A DNA stretch of 64,000 bases. Source: Bacillota bacterium (GTDB lineage Bacteria; Bacillota; Clostridia; Lachnospirales; Lachnospiraceae). This document shows positions 1 to 8,638 of the stretch, piece after piece (positions within the stretch are counted from its first letter, which is position 1; each line of letters starts with the position of its first letter). Location: assembly GCA_023407575.1 (NCBI GenBank), contig JAEYLX010000014.1, positions 83,424 through 147,423 of the forward strand. Reading direction: 5' to 3'. The position numbers and the translations under genes are program-made. The notes under the pieces are model-generated. The model was not told where the DNA came from. It did not search any database and saw only the letters and a list, made by a program, of their open reading frames with translations.

Positions 1-1
1 T

Positions 2-886
2 CAATCAGTTATATACTTTCTTTTAATGCTTATTGTTCTTTTTTTTACAGCATTTTTAGGTCAGGATATCTTCTTAAATGGTACCAATGACTACAGCAGT
101 GTTAATTATCAAGGGGCGACCTTTGATTTCTTTAGCTGTACCTTGGTATTAGTGGTGCAATACAGTATTTTTAGAATTGTTAATTTAAATCGTGAAAAAG
201 AAATTGTAAAACAGTTGCTCTACGAGCGACAAAAGCAATATAAACAATCTAAGGAAAATATAGATATCATTAATCAAAAATGCCATGACCTAAAGCATCA
301 AATTCAGGCTTTAAAGGCTGCAAAAAGCGAGGAGCTGGGTAAATATATTGACGAAGTAGAAGATTCTATTATGTTCTATGACTCAGTAGTTAAGACCGAG
401 AATGAGGTTTTAAATACCATTCTTACAGAAAAAAGTCTCTATTGTGAAAAACATCGCATAAAACTGTCCTGCATGGTAGATGCAAGTCAGTTGGATTTTA
501 TGAGTACCTTGGATATCTATGCACTCCTGGGAAATGCCTTGGATAATGCTATTGAAAGCGTCAGCAGGAATATGGATAAGGAAAAGAGAGTAGTCAGCCT
601 TACTATTTCTGCAAACGGCAGTTTTCTGTGTATCCAGACCAATAATTATTATGAGGGAAAGATGCAATTTGAAGGCGGACTGCCTATTACGACAAAGAAG
701 AATCGAGCTTATCACGGGTTTGGCATGAAGAGTATGAAGCATTTGACTGAAAAATATGGCGGATCCTTATATACCAGTTTAAATAATGACATTTTCATGC
801 TTCAAATTGTAATACCAATACCGGCCGAATTTGTACGGTTATTAAAGGAAGCTAAGGCGGAAAAAGCAGGATTGAAGATATGGTAA
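2..886 (+). CDS. Sensor histidine kinase, GHKL (AgrC/VirS-like) type, 5' end cut off
   Basis: The frame is open to the left edge, so the N-terminal part and probably most membrane segments lie outside the window; the first ATG at 26 is internal. What remains is one hydrophobic segment, a helical linker (about residues 60-110) holding a QKCHDLKHQI motif that fits the phospho-accepting histidine, and a C-terminal ATPase domain with an N-box (LGNALDNAIESV) and a late G-box (YHGFGMKSM). This is the arrangement of AgrC/VirS/CitA-like kinases that sense peptides or small ligands at the membrane. Its response regulator is probably upstream, outside the window. The next gene on the same strand is a beta-glucosidase 200 bp on, but nothing shows a functional link. 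Confidence 0.85.
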   Translation, partial: QSVIYFLLMLIVLFFTAFLGQDIFLNGTNDYSSVNYQGATFDFFSCTLVLVVQYSIFRIVNLNREKEIVKQLLYERQKQYKQSKENIDIINQKCHDLKHQIQALKAAKSEELGKYIDEVEDSIMFYDSVVKTENEVLNTILTEKSLYCEKHRIKLSCMVDASQLDFMSTLDIYALLGNALDNAIESVSRNMDKEKRVVSLTISANGSFLCIQTNNYYEGKMQFEGGLPITTKKNRAYHGFGMKSMKHLTEKYGGSLYTSLNNDIFMLQIVIPIPAEFVRLLKEAKAEKAGLKIW

Positions 887-968
887 TAGCATCTGAGCAG
901 ATTATGCCTTATAAAAAACAGTTTGTGCCATTCGAATTCTATAATCCTACGGATATGATATTATGTAG

Positions 969-1072
969 ACATTATATCATGAACATAGAACTTGCTCATG
1001 ATCATGTTGCTCCAATAGGTATTGGCAAGCAAGTTAACAATACCTTATTCCGCGTTCATTATAACGTAATTA
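969..1072 (+). repeat. Double-hairpin repeat, copy A
   Basis: Two inverted repeats in a row. Hairpin 1 has ATCATGAACA (976-985) against TGCTCATGAT (993-1002), one mismatch. Hairpin 2 has GGTATTG (1018-1024) against CAATACC (1038-1044), perfect. The same arrangement, with different but still paired bases in hairpin 2, occurs twice more at 12699-12896. It lies just before the ribosome binding site of the GH3 gene, so it would be in its leader. Confidence 0.7.
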
Positions 1073-1093
1073 TATTCTATCTGGAGGATAAGA

Positions 1094-3487
1094 ATGTTAA
1101 AGAATCAGTCGATTATTGATAAAATGAGTTTAGAAGAAAAAGCAGCTATGATGTCAGGAAAAGATACCTGGACTACAGTTGCTTATGAAAATTACGAGGT
1201 TCCGTCCATATTTCTTTCCGATGGACCTCATGGTCTACGAAAGCAAGCAGGTGCAGCAGATCACCTTGGACTTAATGCCAGTTTACCAGCTACCTGTTTT
1301 CCAACTGCGGCTACTGTGGCAAATAGCTGGGATGAAAAACTAGGTGAGGAGCTAGGCGAGTATCTTGGGGAAGAAGCTGTTGCTTTAGGCGTGGATATGA
1401 TCCTTGGGCCAGGATTAAATATTAAAAGAAGCCCTTTGTGTGGTAGAAACTTTGAGTATTTTAGCGAAGATCCGTATTTGTCAGGTAAGATGGCAGCAGC
1501 CTACATCCGAGGAATTCAAAAAAAGGGTGTTGCTGCATGCCCGAAGCATTTTGCTGCGAACAGTCAGGAGCTTCGAAGAATGACAAATGATTCTATTGTG
1601 GACGAAAGAACCTTCCGTGAAATCTATACTACCGGTTTCGAAATTGCAGTAAAAGAAGGCAAGTCCAAGGCTATTATGTCATCTTATAATCTAATAAATG
1701 GTGTTTATGCCAATGAGAGCACCCACTTGTTACAGGATATATTGGTAAAGGAATGGGGATTTGACGGCGTTGTAGTATCCGATTGGGGTGGAAGCAACGA
1801 CCATGTTCTAGGAGTGCAAAACGGAAGTCATCTGGAGATGCCTTCCACAGGTAAAATGGGTGCTAAGGAACTTGTAAAGGCTGTTGAAAGCGGAAAATTG
1901 AAGGAGTCTGTTTTGAATCAAAGAGTGGATGAACTACTTTCCGTAATTCTTGATGTTAGTGATGCTGCCAAGAAACCGAAAAAGAGAGACTTTGATAAAA
2001 AATTACATCATAGCTTCGCAGAAAAAGTAGCAAAAGAGAGTATTGTTCTACTAAAAAATGAAGATAATGTCCTTCCATTACAAAAAGATTCTAAGATTAC
2101 GATAATCGGTGATTTTGCAGATAAACCACGATATCAAGGTGCAGGCTCATCTATGGTAAATCCAACGAAAATAGATTCAACCCTTACAGTGATTGACGAT
2201 TATGCTTTAGTTTTAACTGCATATGAGCAAGGCTATGAGCGTAATAAAAAAACAGATGTAAAGTTGTTAGAAAGAGCGAAAGAGGCGGCGAAACAATCTG
2301 AATATGTACTTATCTACGCTGGTTTGGATGAAATCAGAGAAACAGAAGGTATGGATCGAAGTGACATGAAAATGCCGCAGAATCAATTGGAGCTTATTGA
2401 TGAAATTACTAAAGTCAACCATAATGTTATTGTGATTTTATCAGCTGGTTCAGTGGTAGAGATGCCTTGGATACATAAGGTTAAGGCAGTAGTTCATGGT
2501 TATTTAAGCGGGCAGGCAGGTGCAAGTGCCATGCTGGAGGTGATAACCGGTAAATACAATCCTTCCGGTAAGTTAAATGAAACCTATCCTATTGAATATG
2601 AAGATACACCCAACTATCGCTACTACCCCGGCAAAGAGCGAACCAGTGAATACCGAGAAGGGCCTTATGTTGGTTATCGCTACTATGAAACTGTGGGACA
2701 GGAGATTTTATATCCTTTTGGATATGGCTTGAGCTACACCACCTTTGCTTATTCTGACTTAAAGGTTACAAAAGACGGTGCAAGCTTCCGTATAAAGAAC
2801 TCCGGTAAGGTGGATGGAGCTGAAATTTGCCAGCTCTATATTGGAAAAAGCTCCAATCAGATTTTCAGACCAATCAGAGAATTAAAAGGCTTTAAGAAAG
2901 TGTTCTTAAAAGCTGGTGAAGAGAAGGAAGTCTTTCTTCCCTTTGACGATAAGGCATTCCGTTACTACCATATTCACACAAATCAGTGGGAGGTCGAAGG
3001 AGGTACTTATACCGTGGAAATTGGTATTAACGCTACCGATATGGTACTTCAGTCTACTATTGGTATAGAAGGAACAAATGCAAAATCACCTTATATAAAA
3101 GAAAGTCTTCCTGCATATTTCACAGGTAAAGTGACAAAAGTAGATGATTATCAGTTTGAACAAATTTTAGATATACCTGTGCCGAATGGAAACTGGGATA
3201 AGTCTGGACTACTTGGAATTAATGATTCCTTTTGTCAGCTTTATTATGCAAAAAGTATACTGGCAAGGCTTGTATATAAGATACTGACTTCGATTAAAAA
3301 CAGAAGTGAGAAAAAAGGTAAACCCAACCTTAATATATTATTCATCTACAATATGCCATTTCGCGGGCTTGCGAAGATGACGGGTGGTGCTATCACCCTG
3401 GAGATGTCTTATGCGCTAGTGGAAATTGTAAACGGTAAGGGCTTTAAGGGCTTCTATCATTTTATTAAGGCTTTTTTTAAGAAGTAA
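1094..3487 (+). CDS. GH3 family beta-glucosidase, cytoplasmic, normal domain order
   Basis: Hydrolyses terminal non-reducing beta-D-glucosyl (or beta-xylosyl) residues from oligosaccharides; no signal peptide, so it acts on imported sugars. The GH3 TIM barrel comes first (about 1-290) with the substrate loop SDGPHGLRKQ, CGRNFEYFSEDP, the KHFAANSQE motif and the nucleophile Asp in VVSDWGGS (near residue 228). The alpha/beta sandwich follows (about 320-570, with ESIVLLKNEDNVLPL), then a fibronectin-III-like domain (about 580-670). The last 100 residues, basic and partly hydrophobic, are an extra tail not needed in the core family. GGAGG at 1082 supports the ATG. A GtrA-like membrane gene follows 17 bp later and both end at one terminator. 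The exact sugar cannot be told from sequence. Confidence 0.93.
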   Translation: MLKNQSIIDKMSLEEKAAMMSGKDTWTTVAYENYEVPSIFLSDGPHGLRKQAGAADHLGLNASLPATCFPTAATVANSWDEKLGEELGEYLGEEAVALGVDMILGPGLNIKRSPLCGRNFEYFSEDPYLSGKMAAAYIRGIQKKGVAACPKHFAANSQELRRMTNDSIVDERTFREIYTTGFEIAVKEGKSKAIMSSYNLINGVYANESTHLLQDILVKEWGFDGVVVSDWGGSNDHVLGVQNGSHLEMPSTGKMGAKELVKAVESGKLKESVLNQRVDELLSVILDVSDAAKKPKKRDFDKKLHHSFAEKVAKESIVLLKNEDNVLPLQKDSKITIIGDFADKPRYQGAGSSMVNPTKIDSTLTVIDDYALVLTAYEQGYERNKKTDVKLLERAKEAAKQSEYVLIYAGLDEIRETEGMDRSDMKMPQNQLELIDEITKVNHNVIVILSAGSVVEMPWIHKVKAVVHGYLSGQAGASAMLEVITGKYNPSGKLNETYPIEYEDTPNYRYYPGKERTSEYREGPYVGYRYYETVGQEILYPFGYGLSYTTFAYSDLKVTKDGASFRIKNSGKVDGAEICQLYIGKSSNQIFRPIRELKGFKKVFLKAGEEKEVFLPFDDKAFRYYHIHTNQWEVEGGTYTVEIGINATDMVLQSTIGIEGTNAKSPYIKESLPAYFTGKVTKVDDYQFEQILDIPVPNGNWDKSGLLGINDSFCQLYYAKSILARLVYKILTSIKNRSEKKGKPNLNILFIYNMPFRGLAKMTGGAITLEMSYALVEIVNGKGFKGFYHFIKAFFKK

Positions 3488-3504
3488 GAGAGGATGGAAG
3501 TACC

Positions 3505-3999
3505 ATGGAAGTAGTAAATAAAATAAAAATATGGAAAGACAACCATCCAAATTTATATGAATTTATTCTATTTAATATCATGAGTAATGTTGCTACTATT
3601 ACTAATTTCTGCGTGCTTTGGTTAGGTAATGGGGTGTTCTTTAAAGCATTTGCAGATAGGGACTTCTCCTGGTTTATCTTTGATTATTCCAAAGAGAATG
3701 GCGGACTTAGTGGGTTTTTAGCATTCTTATTAGCTTATATCTGCGCACAAGCCGTTAATTTTATTGTTCAAAGAAAAGTAGTGTTTGCAGCAACTGTAAG
3801 AATATCAAAGGTTTTACCCTGGTATCTGATAACCGTTATAGTAGCTGGAATTATATCTATTTGGCTCCCACCTTATATGATTGCAATAATGAAGCCTTAT
3901 GTGGGCGGTTTCGCTGCGACCTTGGCAAACGCAATCAATATTTTCTTACAGGTAGTTATTAATTATCCAATGCTTAAACTAGTAATTATGAAAAAATAA
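3505..3999 (+). CDS. GtrA-like small membrane protein
   Basis: A 164-residue protein with about four membrane segments (near residues 22-48, 72-92, 102-124 and 132-158) and a charged cytoplasmic N-terminus. Size and pattern, including the AQAVNFIVQRKVVF stretch, match the GtrA/DPMS flippase-like family, whose members help move lipid-linked sugars in cell-surface glycan synthesis. An inserted loop (about 48-68) is longer than usual. It lies 17 bp after the GH3 gene and shares its terminator, so the two are co-transcribed. Why a flippase-like protein should follow a cytoplasmic beta-glucosidase is not evident. The unusual C-terminal tail of the GH3 may dock to it, which is a guess. Confidence 0.7.
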   Translation: MEVVNKIKIWKDNHPNLYEFILFNIMSNVATITNFCVLWLGNGVFFKAFADRDFSWFIFDYSKENGGLSGFLAFLLAYICAQAVNFIVQRKVVFAATVRISKVLPWYLITVIVAGIISIWLPPYMIAIMKPYVGGFAATLANAINIFLQVVINYPMLKLVIMKK

Positions 4000-4058
4000 A
4001 AAAACAGCTCCGAACCTCTATAAAAGTAAAATCGACAGAGGTATCGGAGCTGTTTTTT
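4000..4058. terminator. Bidirectional intrinsic terminator
   Basis: Long stem AACAGCTCCGAACCTCT against AGAGGTATCGGAGCTGTT with one extra base, flanked by A and T runs on both sides. It ends the GH3-GtrA operon on the plus strand and can serve the minus-strand ABC operon. Confidence 0.9.
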
Positions 4059-4164
4059 CAAAGAGTTTAATTGTTAAAAGAGGAATAGCTTTTTATTTAT
4101 TATTTACTAATCTAACATTGTATTTACAGCAGTTCTAGGGGGTTGATATTAATTGAGGTAATTT

Positions 4165-4839
4165 TTAAAACTCACGTTTATTATAAAAGGATAAAGAAAC
4201 CTGGAGGGATATAAGCATAATTACGAGCCAAATCATTATCCCTATAAGTATAGCTGTGAATGTATTTGCTTCTAACCAAACCAATGTATGATTCATTTGC
4301 TCCAATGAAATTTTTTCTTTTAAATAGTTCGTTAGGAGGACAACGACTAAAGGTAATCCTACAAATGGTAAATAAGAAAAAAACTTTGCTTTTGCATATC
4401 CAAGCTTAAAATAGATAGGTATTTGGATTGCTTGTATAATGCTGAAAATGGAAAATAGGGCGAGTGTGGTTACAAAGCTTTCTAAGAAATTATAATCTTT
4501 ATTTAATACCATTGATACAAGATAGGTAAAGAGGTATGCTAATAATCCGGCACATGCATTTATTATAAGGGCAAATAAATATCGTCCAACAACTACAGTA
4601 CTTCGCTGAATGGAAAGAGTGGTGTACAGGGCATCAATTCCGTTCTTTTCACCCACAGCAAAGGGGTAACTGACGTATAGTCCCGCAAAGACCATTAAAA
4701 TTGCAATTGCAGACAGGCTGTTGTTTGAATTAAACATCATTATAACTGCAACAATTGTAAAAATGAATAGATTTTTCAAGGTCAAGTAAGGTTTAACTGT
4801 AAAATAATCCAGCCGTACAAAAGTAAGTGCTTTATTCAT
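4165..4839 (-). CDS. ABC-2 type transporter permease
   Basis: A 224-residue, six-segment hydrophobic protein that starts inside the last codons of the ATPase gene (8-bp overlap), so the two are translationally coupled. N-terminal cytoplasmic stretch MNKALTFVRLDYFTVKPYLT, then paired helices, then a C-terminal helix ending in a short basic tail. Together with the ATPase it forms an exporter of the YtrBC/BcrAB sort; such pairs under a YtrA-type GntR repressor are usually tied to cell-envelope stress or peptide-antibiotic resistance. The substrate is unknown. Confidence 0.8.
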   Translation of the reverse strand: MNKALTFVRLDYFTVKPYLTLKNLFIFTIVAVIMMFNSNNSLSAIAILMVFAGLYVSYPFAVGEKNGIDALYTTLSIQRSTVVVGRYLFALIINACAGLLAYLFTYLVSMVLNKDYNFLESFVTTLALFSIFSIIQAIQIPIYFKLGYAKAKFFSYLPFVGLPLVVVLLTNYLKEKISLEQMNHTLVWLEANTFTAILIGIMIWLVIMLISLQVSLSFYNKREF

Positions 4840-5695
4840 ATAATTTTGCCCCCTTGTTCATGTAAATGATGATTTCGTCAAGCGTAATTGGTTCAAAGAG
4901 TAATGTCTTAGGTAATTTATTCCTATTTACGGTTTCTGACATTCCTTCAAATCCAGTATTATGCTCCCTAAGACCAATGATTAACCTTTTTTGTTCAGCG
5001 CTTATCTCCCGTAACCCTCCCTTTACTAATACATATTTTTCAAGGAGGTTTTCTTTCGAGCCTGTGTAAATAACTTTCCCATCTAAAATAAAGGTAATGT
5101 AATCTGCAATTTTCTCAAGATCCGAGGTAATATGTGTAGAGAATAGGATACTTCTGTTTTCATCAGTAACAAAATTACTTAACATATCACAAAGTTCATC
5201 ACGTGCCACGGGGTCTAAGCCGCTGGTGGGTTCATCCAGGATAAGAAGCTTAGCATCATGGGAAAGTGCAACAGCGACCATTAACTTAACCTTCATTCCA
5301 CGAGATAATTCTTTTATTTTCTTTTTCTTGTCTATCTTAAAGACACCTAATAATTCTGAATATTTACCACTATTCCAATTTCGGTAGAAGGGTGCAACAG
5401 CTTTTTCAACATCACCGGTGGTCCAGTCCTCAACATAAAAAGGGGAATCCATAACCACACCAATTTGCTCATTTATCTGATTTTTGTATTCCCTACTGTT
5501 TAAACCGAATAATTTAATTTCCTCTGCTTGATAATTTATCATATTTAAAATAGATTTAATTGTGGTGGTCTTGCCTGCACCATTCGGACCAATAAATCCC
5601 ATAATATAGCCTGTGGGGATTTTAAAGGATACATCGTTTAGCGAGAAAGTATCATAGCTTTTTTTTAACCCGCGAACTTCTAAAGCATTATTCAT
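4832..5695 (-). CDS. ABC transporter ATP-binding protein
   Basis: 287 residues. Walker A GPNGAGKTTT, signature ELSRGMKVKL (a variant of LSGGQ), Walker B KLLILDEPTSGLD and the H-loop STHITSDLEKIADY are all present. The start is the ATG at 5695, preceded by AAGGAGGG; the reading frame runs further up but that part overlaps the repressor gene. The C-terminal 80 residues are a specific extension that may contact the permease. It drives the membrane protein encoded next, and lies directly after the GntR repressor with an 8-bp overlap, which is the standard order for auto-regulated YtrA-type operons. Confidence 0.9.
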   Translation of the reverse strand: MNNALEVRGLKKSYDTFSLNDVSFKIPTGYIMGFIGPNGAGKTTTIKSILNMINYQAEEIKLFGLNSREYKNQINEQIGVVMDSPFYVEDWTTGDVEKAVAPFYRNWNSGKYSELLGVFKIDKKKKIKELSRGMKVKLMVAVALSHDAKLLILDEPTSGLDPVARDELCDMLSNFVTDENRSILFSTHITSDLEKIADYITFILDGKVIYTGSKENLLEKYVLVKGGLREISAEQKRLIIGLREHNTGFEGMSETVNRNKLPKTLLFEPITLDEIIIYMNKGAKLYE

Positions 5696-6071
5696 AATTA
5701 CCCTCCTTATAAAGCACTTCCAAGATATCAATAACTTCATTCTTACTAATTCCGCCATTCATGGCAGCAATTATAGCTTCTGTTAAATTTAGTTCTACTT
5801 TACGAAGTGCATTTTCCCTTGCCATTTCTTTGTTTTGAGGCAGGATATAACAGCCCTTCCCTTGTACATTGACAACAAAGCCTTCTTCTTCCAAATCGCT
5901 GTATGCCCTGGTTGTAGTTATAACACTAATTTTCAGATCCTTTGCCAGCTGGCGTATAGACGGAAGTAAATCATCCTCACGAAGTTCTCCAGAAAAAATA
6001 GCTTCTTTAATCTGCGATTTAATCTGCTCGTAGATGGGAGTCCCCGAACGGTTGGATACTATAATTTTCAA
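5688..6071 (-). CDS. GntR family repressor, YtrA subfamily
   Basis: 127 residues when read from the TTG at 6071, which has a GGTGG-type ribosome binding site; the longer upstream frame is a hydrophobic stretch with no ribosome binding site. Residues 1-70 are a winged helix (TPIYEQIKSQIKEAI, LPSIRQLAKDL, TTTRAYSDLEEEGFV), and the short C-terminal helical tail is too small for a ligand-binding domain, as in YtrA. It should repress its own operon and the exporter genes behind it. A T/A-rich imperfect palindrome with TATATACACATATATAC sits just upstream (near 6087-6105) and is the likely operator. Confidence 0.9.
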   Translation of the reverse strand: MKIIVSNRSGTPIYEQIKSQIKEAIFSGELREDDLLPSIRQLAKDLKISVITTTRAYSDLEEEGFVVNVQGKGCYILPQNKEMARENALRKVELNLTEAIIAAMNGGISKNEVIDILEVLYKEGNYE

Positions 6072-6201
6072 TTGGTCACCACCTTTATATACACATATAT
6101 ACAGTATAGTCAGTAATGACATTCCTGTCAAGTACAGAAAAGGAAATAAATATATTACAAGATACAACAAAAAGTTGTTTCCCCTGCTCTGCACAAAAAT
6201 A

Positions 6202-6234
6202 CACCCAATGATTAATTTATATAATCATTGGGTG
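6202..6234 (-). terminator. Hairpin, likely terminator of the methyltransferase gene
   Basis: Perfect 13-bp stem CACCCAATGATTA / TAATCATTGGGTG with a 7-nt loop. Read on the minus strand it is followed by TATTTTTGTG, a weak T-run, about 100 bp after the methyltransferase stop. Confidence 0.6.
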
Positions 6235-6336
6235 CATCCAGGTTAGGGGGAGGTTTTATTATATAAACCATCCCAATTTATCTGTTATTCAATATAATTT
6301 TATAGGTAAGTGTATCAATGTTTTTGCGAACTATTA

Positions 6337-7107
6337 TTAAAGCTTTCTTGCTTTAATACAAAATGAAATTGGTAACATCTTGGCTTTTTTCGCTTTATCA
6401 CTAACGTTTTCTACCGCTTCCATTGTCTCTTTATCCGTCTGCTCAATCATTTGCTCTACAGCAAAGCCTGCTTGTGCTAAAGCGTTAATATAGGTTGATA
6501 TTTTTCGATTGCATAGTACTATTTCACTTCCATCTACAGGCATGCTAAAGTAGGATTCATCAAAGTAACTTCTATTGAAAACCAGTGAGTCATTTTCCAC
6601 GATATCTTTACGTTCACTACAGGACCAGGCTACACAGTAATTTAAGGTATGATGCCAGCTGAATATAAAGATACCGTCCTTTTTTAGATAAGAAGCTATC
6701 TTATTAAAGGTGCCTTGTAAATCTGTTGTCCAGCCAATACCATATATGGAATAAACATAATCAAAGTAATTAGTTGGTATTTCTAATTCGGCTTCCATAG
6801 GTGAACAAATAAATTTAGCTGTATAACCATAGGAATTCAAATATGCATCAGCATTTTCTATTTGCTTATGAGAGATATCTACTCCCCACAATTCGGAAGC
6901 CTTCCTATCAGCGTGGTACTTTAAAGAGTGACCACTTCCACAACAAATTTCCAGCATTTTTTTCCCGGAAACATCTCCAAATAAATGCAATTCATCCTCG
7001 GTCACAAAGTACACTCCATACGTTGGAAGTGCCGTAGTTCCAAACCATAAATCTGCATGTGTATCCCAATAGGTTTTATTAGTTTTAAATATTTCAATGT
7101 CTTTCAT
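6337..7107 (-). CDS. Class I SAM-dependent methyltransferase
   Basis: 256 residues with a Rossmann-type methyltransferase core: motif I MLEICCGSGHSLKYHA (about 50-65), acidic strand-2 end WGVDIS (near 75), motif YVYSIYGIGW (near 112) and the strand-4/5 stretch FIFSWHHTLN. The N-terminal part resembles UbiE/small-molecule methyltransferases. The acceptor substrate cannot be read from the sequence. It stands alone on the minus strand with its own 3' hairpin and a 400-bp upstream gap, so it is probably a single-gene unit. Confidence 0.85.
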   Translation of the reverse strand: MKDIEIFKTNKTYWDTHADLWFGTTALPTYGVYFVTEDELHLFGDVSGKKMLEICCGSGHSLKYHADRKASELWGVDISHKQIENADAYLNSYGYTAKFICSPMEAELEIPTNYFDYVYSIYGIGWTTDLQGTFNKIASYLKKDGIFIFSWHHTLNYCVAWSCSERKDIVENDSLVFNRSYFDESYFSMPVDGSEIVLCNRKISTYINALAQAGFAVEQMIEQTDKETMEAVENVSDKAKKAKMLPISFCIKARKL

Positions 7108-7247
7108 AAAAGGTACCCTTTCAACTATATAATTTATGTTAACTTTAAAATTTTCCTAAATACTATATAACAATATATTAATTTTCTTTAAATTGCCATA
7201 AAAAAATTGAAATCTTTTAAACAATATAATTAGGCATAAACCATTAG

Positions 7248-7394
7248 GATGGCATATGGTTTTATGCGAACAAATACTATACAGAGTTACATTTAACAAT
7301 TGCGGTTGTAACTGTTATTCACTCTGGCAAATTCAGACTTGATTTACCAGGGAGAGAATACATTGCTGTTAGAGTTAAAAAAATAAAGTCCTAG
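7248..7394 (+). pseudogene. Possible remnant of a gene 3' end
   Basis: An open stretch of 48 codons without start codon ending at TAG 7392. It would encode a protein-like string containing LTIAVVTVIHSGKFRLDLPG, and is followed at once by a terminator-like stem (AAAGTCCT / AGGGCTTTTT, 7387-7413). That suggests the tail of a lost gene rather than random DNA. The parent family was not recognised, and chance is not excluded. The rest of the 400-bp gap (7108-7507) holds only promoter sequence for the next gene. Confidence 0.3.
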
Positions 7395-7453
7395 TATATT
7401 CAGGGCTTTTTGCAACTGGCTTAATGGTTGAGTCGCTAAATCTCCCTATTTTA

Positions 7454-7482
7454 TTGACCTTCCAACGGATTTGAGTTAAAAT
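7454..7482 (+). promoter_or_regulatory. Sigma-A type promoter of the HTH membrane regulator
   Basis: TTGACC at 7454-7459, a 17-bp spacer, TAAAAT at 7477-7482, then GGAGG at 7496 and ATG at 7508. Confidence 0.65.
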
Positions 7483-7507
7483 TAATTCAAATACTTGGAG
7501 GCGAATT

Positions 7508-8560
7508 ATGGAAGATAAGAAGAAGTTTGGCGAGTACATTATCAAGAGAAGAAAAGAACTTGGATTAACACAGAAAGAGTTGGCAAATAAATTATTTGTT
7601 ACAGAATCAGCAGTCTCAAAATGGGAGAGAGGGTTGTCTTATCCTGACATCACTTTAATAAGAGATATATGTAATATTCTATCCATTAGTGAGCATGAAC
7701 TATTAACTGCCGGAGAAGATAGGGAAGAAAAAAACACAAAGAAGTTAGCGAAACGATATCTAAATATAGTTAACATTCTTCGTAATGTACAGATATTTTT
7801 ATATGGATTAACGTTATTGGTTTGTTTTATTTGCAACCTTGCAGTACAGCATAAGTTATCCTGGTTTTTCATTGTACTGACTTCTGTTATGGTTTCCATG
7901 TCACTGACCTTGTTACCAGTTATGGTAACAAAAAAGAAGGGTTTAACTACGCTCGGTGCATTTACTGGCTCCCTTAGTTTACTGTTAATGACTTGTAACA
8001 TCTACACAGGAGGTAATTGGTTTTTTGTGGCATTTGTGGGAGTGATCCTTGGATTGTTGTTCTTGTTTTTACCCCTTGTCTTATATAGTGTAGAATTACC
8101 TCATTATTTTAAAAATAAAAAAACATTAATTTATTTTACTGTTATTTCTCTTTTATTAATCATCCTTCTCTATGTATGTAATGCTTATACAGGCGGTAAC
8201 TGGTTCTTTTCCATTGCATTGCCAATTGCTATGTTCTCCATGCTTCTGTTCTGGGGGATGATGTTGATTGTTCGATATACGAAATTTAATATATGGATAA
8301 AGATTGCTGGATGCTTTGGTCTAGGAAGTGCATTCCACTATACTGTGCAGGGCTACATTGATTATCTTTTAAAAGAGGAGACATATTATATCGGGTTTAG
8401 ATTTGATTTAATGAACTGGAGTGAAAAGTATGTTAGTGATAATATTAATGTAATTGTCTTTAGTGTTCTTATATTAACAGCAATTCTCTTTCTTATAGCA
8501 GGAATAGTCTTAAGCAACAAAGATAGGTTAGATAAGGAATCAGAAGTTTTATTAAAATAA
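7508..8560 (+). CDS. XRE-type HTH protein with C-terminal membrane domain
   Basis: 350 residues. Residues 1-70 are a Cro/C1-type helix-turn-helix (GLTQKELANKLFVTESAVSKWERGLSYPDI). After a basic linker come eight or so membrane segments from residue 95 onwards. The membrane part contains an internal duplication: the motif CNxYTGGNWFF occurs twice, near residues 161 and 226, each followed by similar hydrophobic stretches. Membrane-anchored XRE proteins of this build occur in clostridia and may tie DNA binding to a membrane signal. The gene has its own promoter. The small membrane protein 78 bp downstream on the same strand may be its partner or target. Confidence 0.8.
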   Translation: MEDKKKFGEYIIKRRKELGLTQKELANKLFVTESAVSKWERGLSYPDITLIRDICNILSISEHELLTAGEDREEKNTKKLAKRYLNIVNILRNVQIFLYGLTLLVCFICNLAVQHKLSWFFIVLTSVMVSMSLTLLPVMVTKKKGLTTLGAFTGSLSLLLMTCNIYTGGNWFFVAFVGVILGLLFLFLPLVLYSVELPHYFKNKKTLIYFTVISLLLIILLYVCNAYTGGNWFFSIALPIAMFSMLLFWGMMLIVRYTKFNIWIKIAGCFGLGSAFHYTVQGYIDYLLKEETYYIGFRFDLMNWSEKYVSDNINVIVFSVLILTAILFLIAGIVLSNKDRLDKESEVLLK

Positions 8561-8638
8561 ACTTTAGATTATAATAGATTACAGATATCTATGGGTAGAT
8601 GCAATATATAGAATATCAAGGTGAAGGGGAGTAAGTTC

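Noticed and set aside
880..1119. 79-codon plus-strand frame between the kinase and the first GH3 gene
   Set aside because: It is built from the double-hairpin repeat, has no ribosome binding site and overlaps the start of the GH3 gene.
5695..5758. N-terminal extension of the ABC ATPase frame
   Set aside because: It overlaps the GntR gene and has no ribosome binding site, whereas AAGGAGGG fits the ATG at 5695.
6072..6194. Hydrophobic N-terminal extension of the GntR frame
   Set aside because: It runs through the promoter/operator region; the TTG at 6071 gives the normal YtrA-type length.
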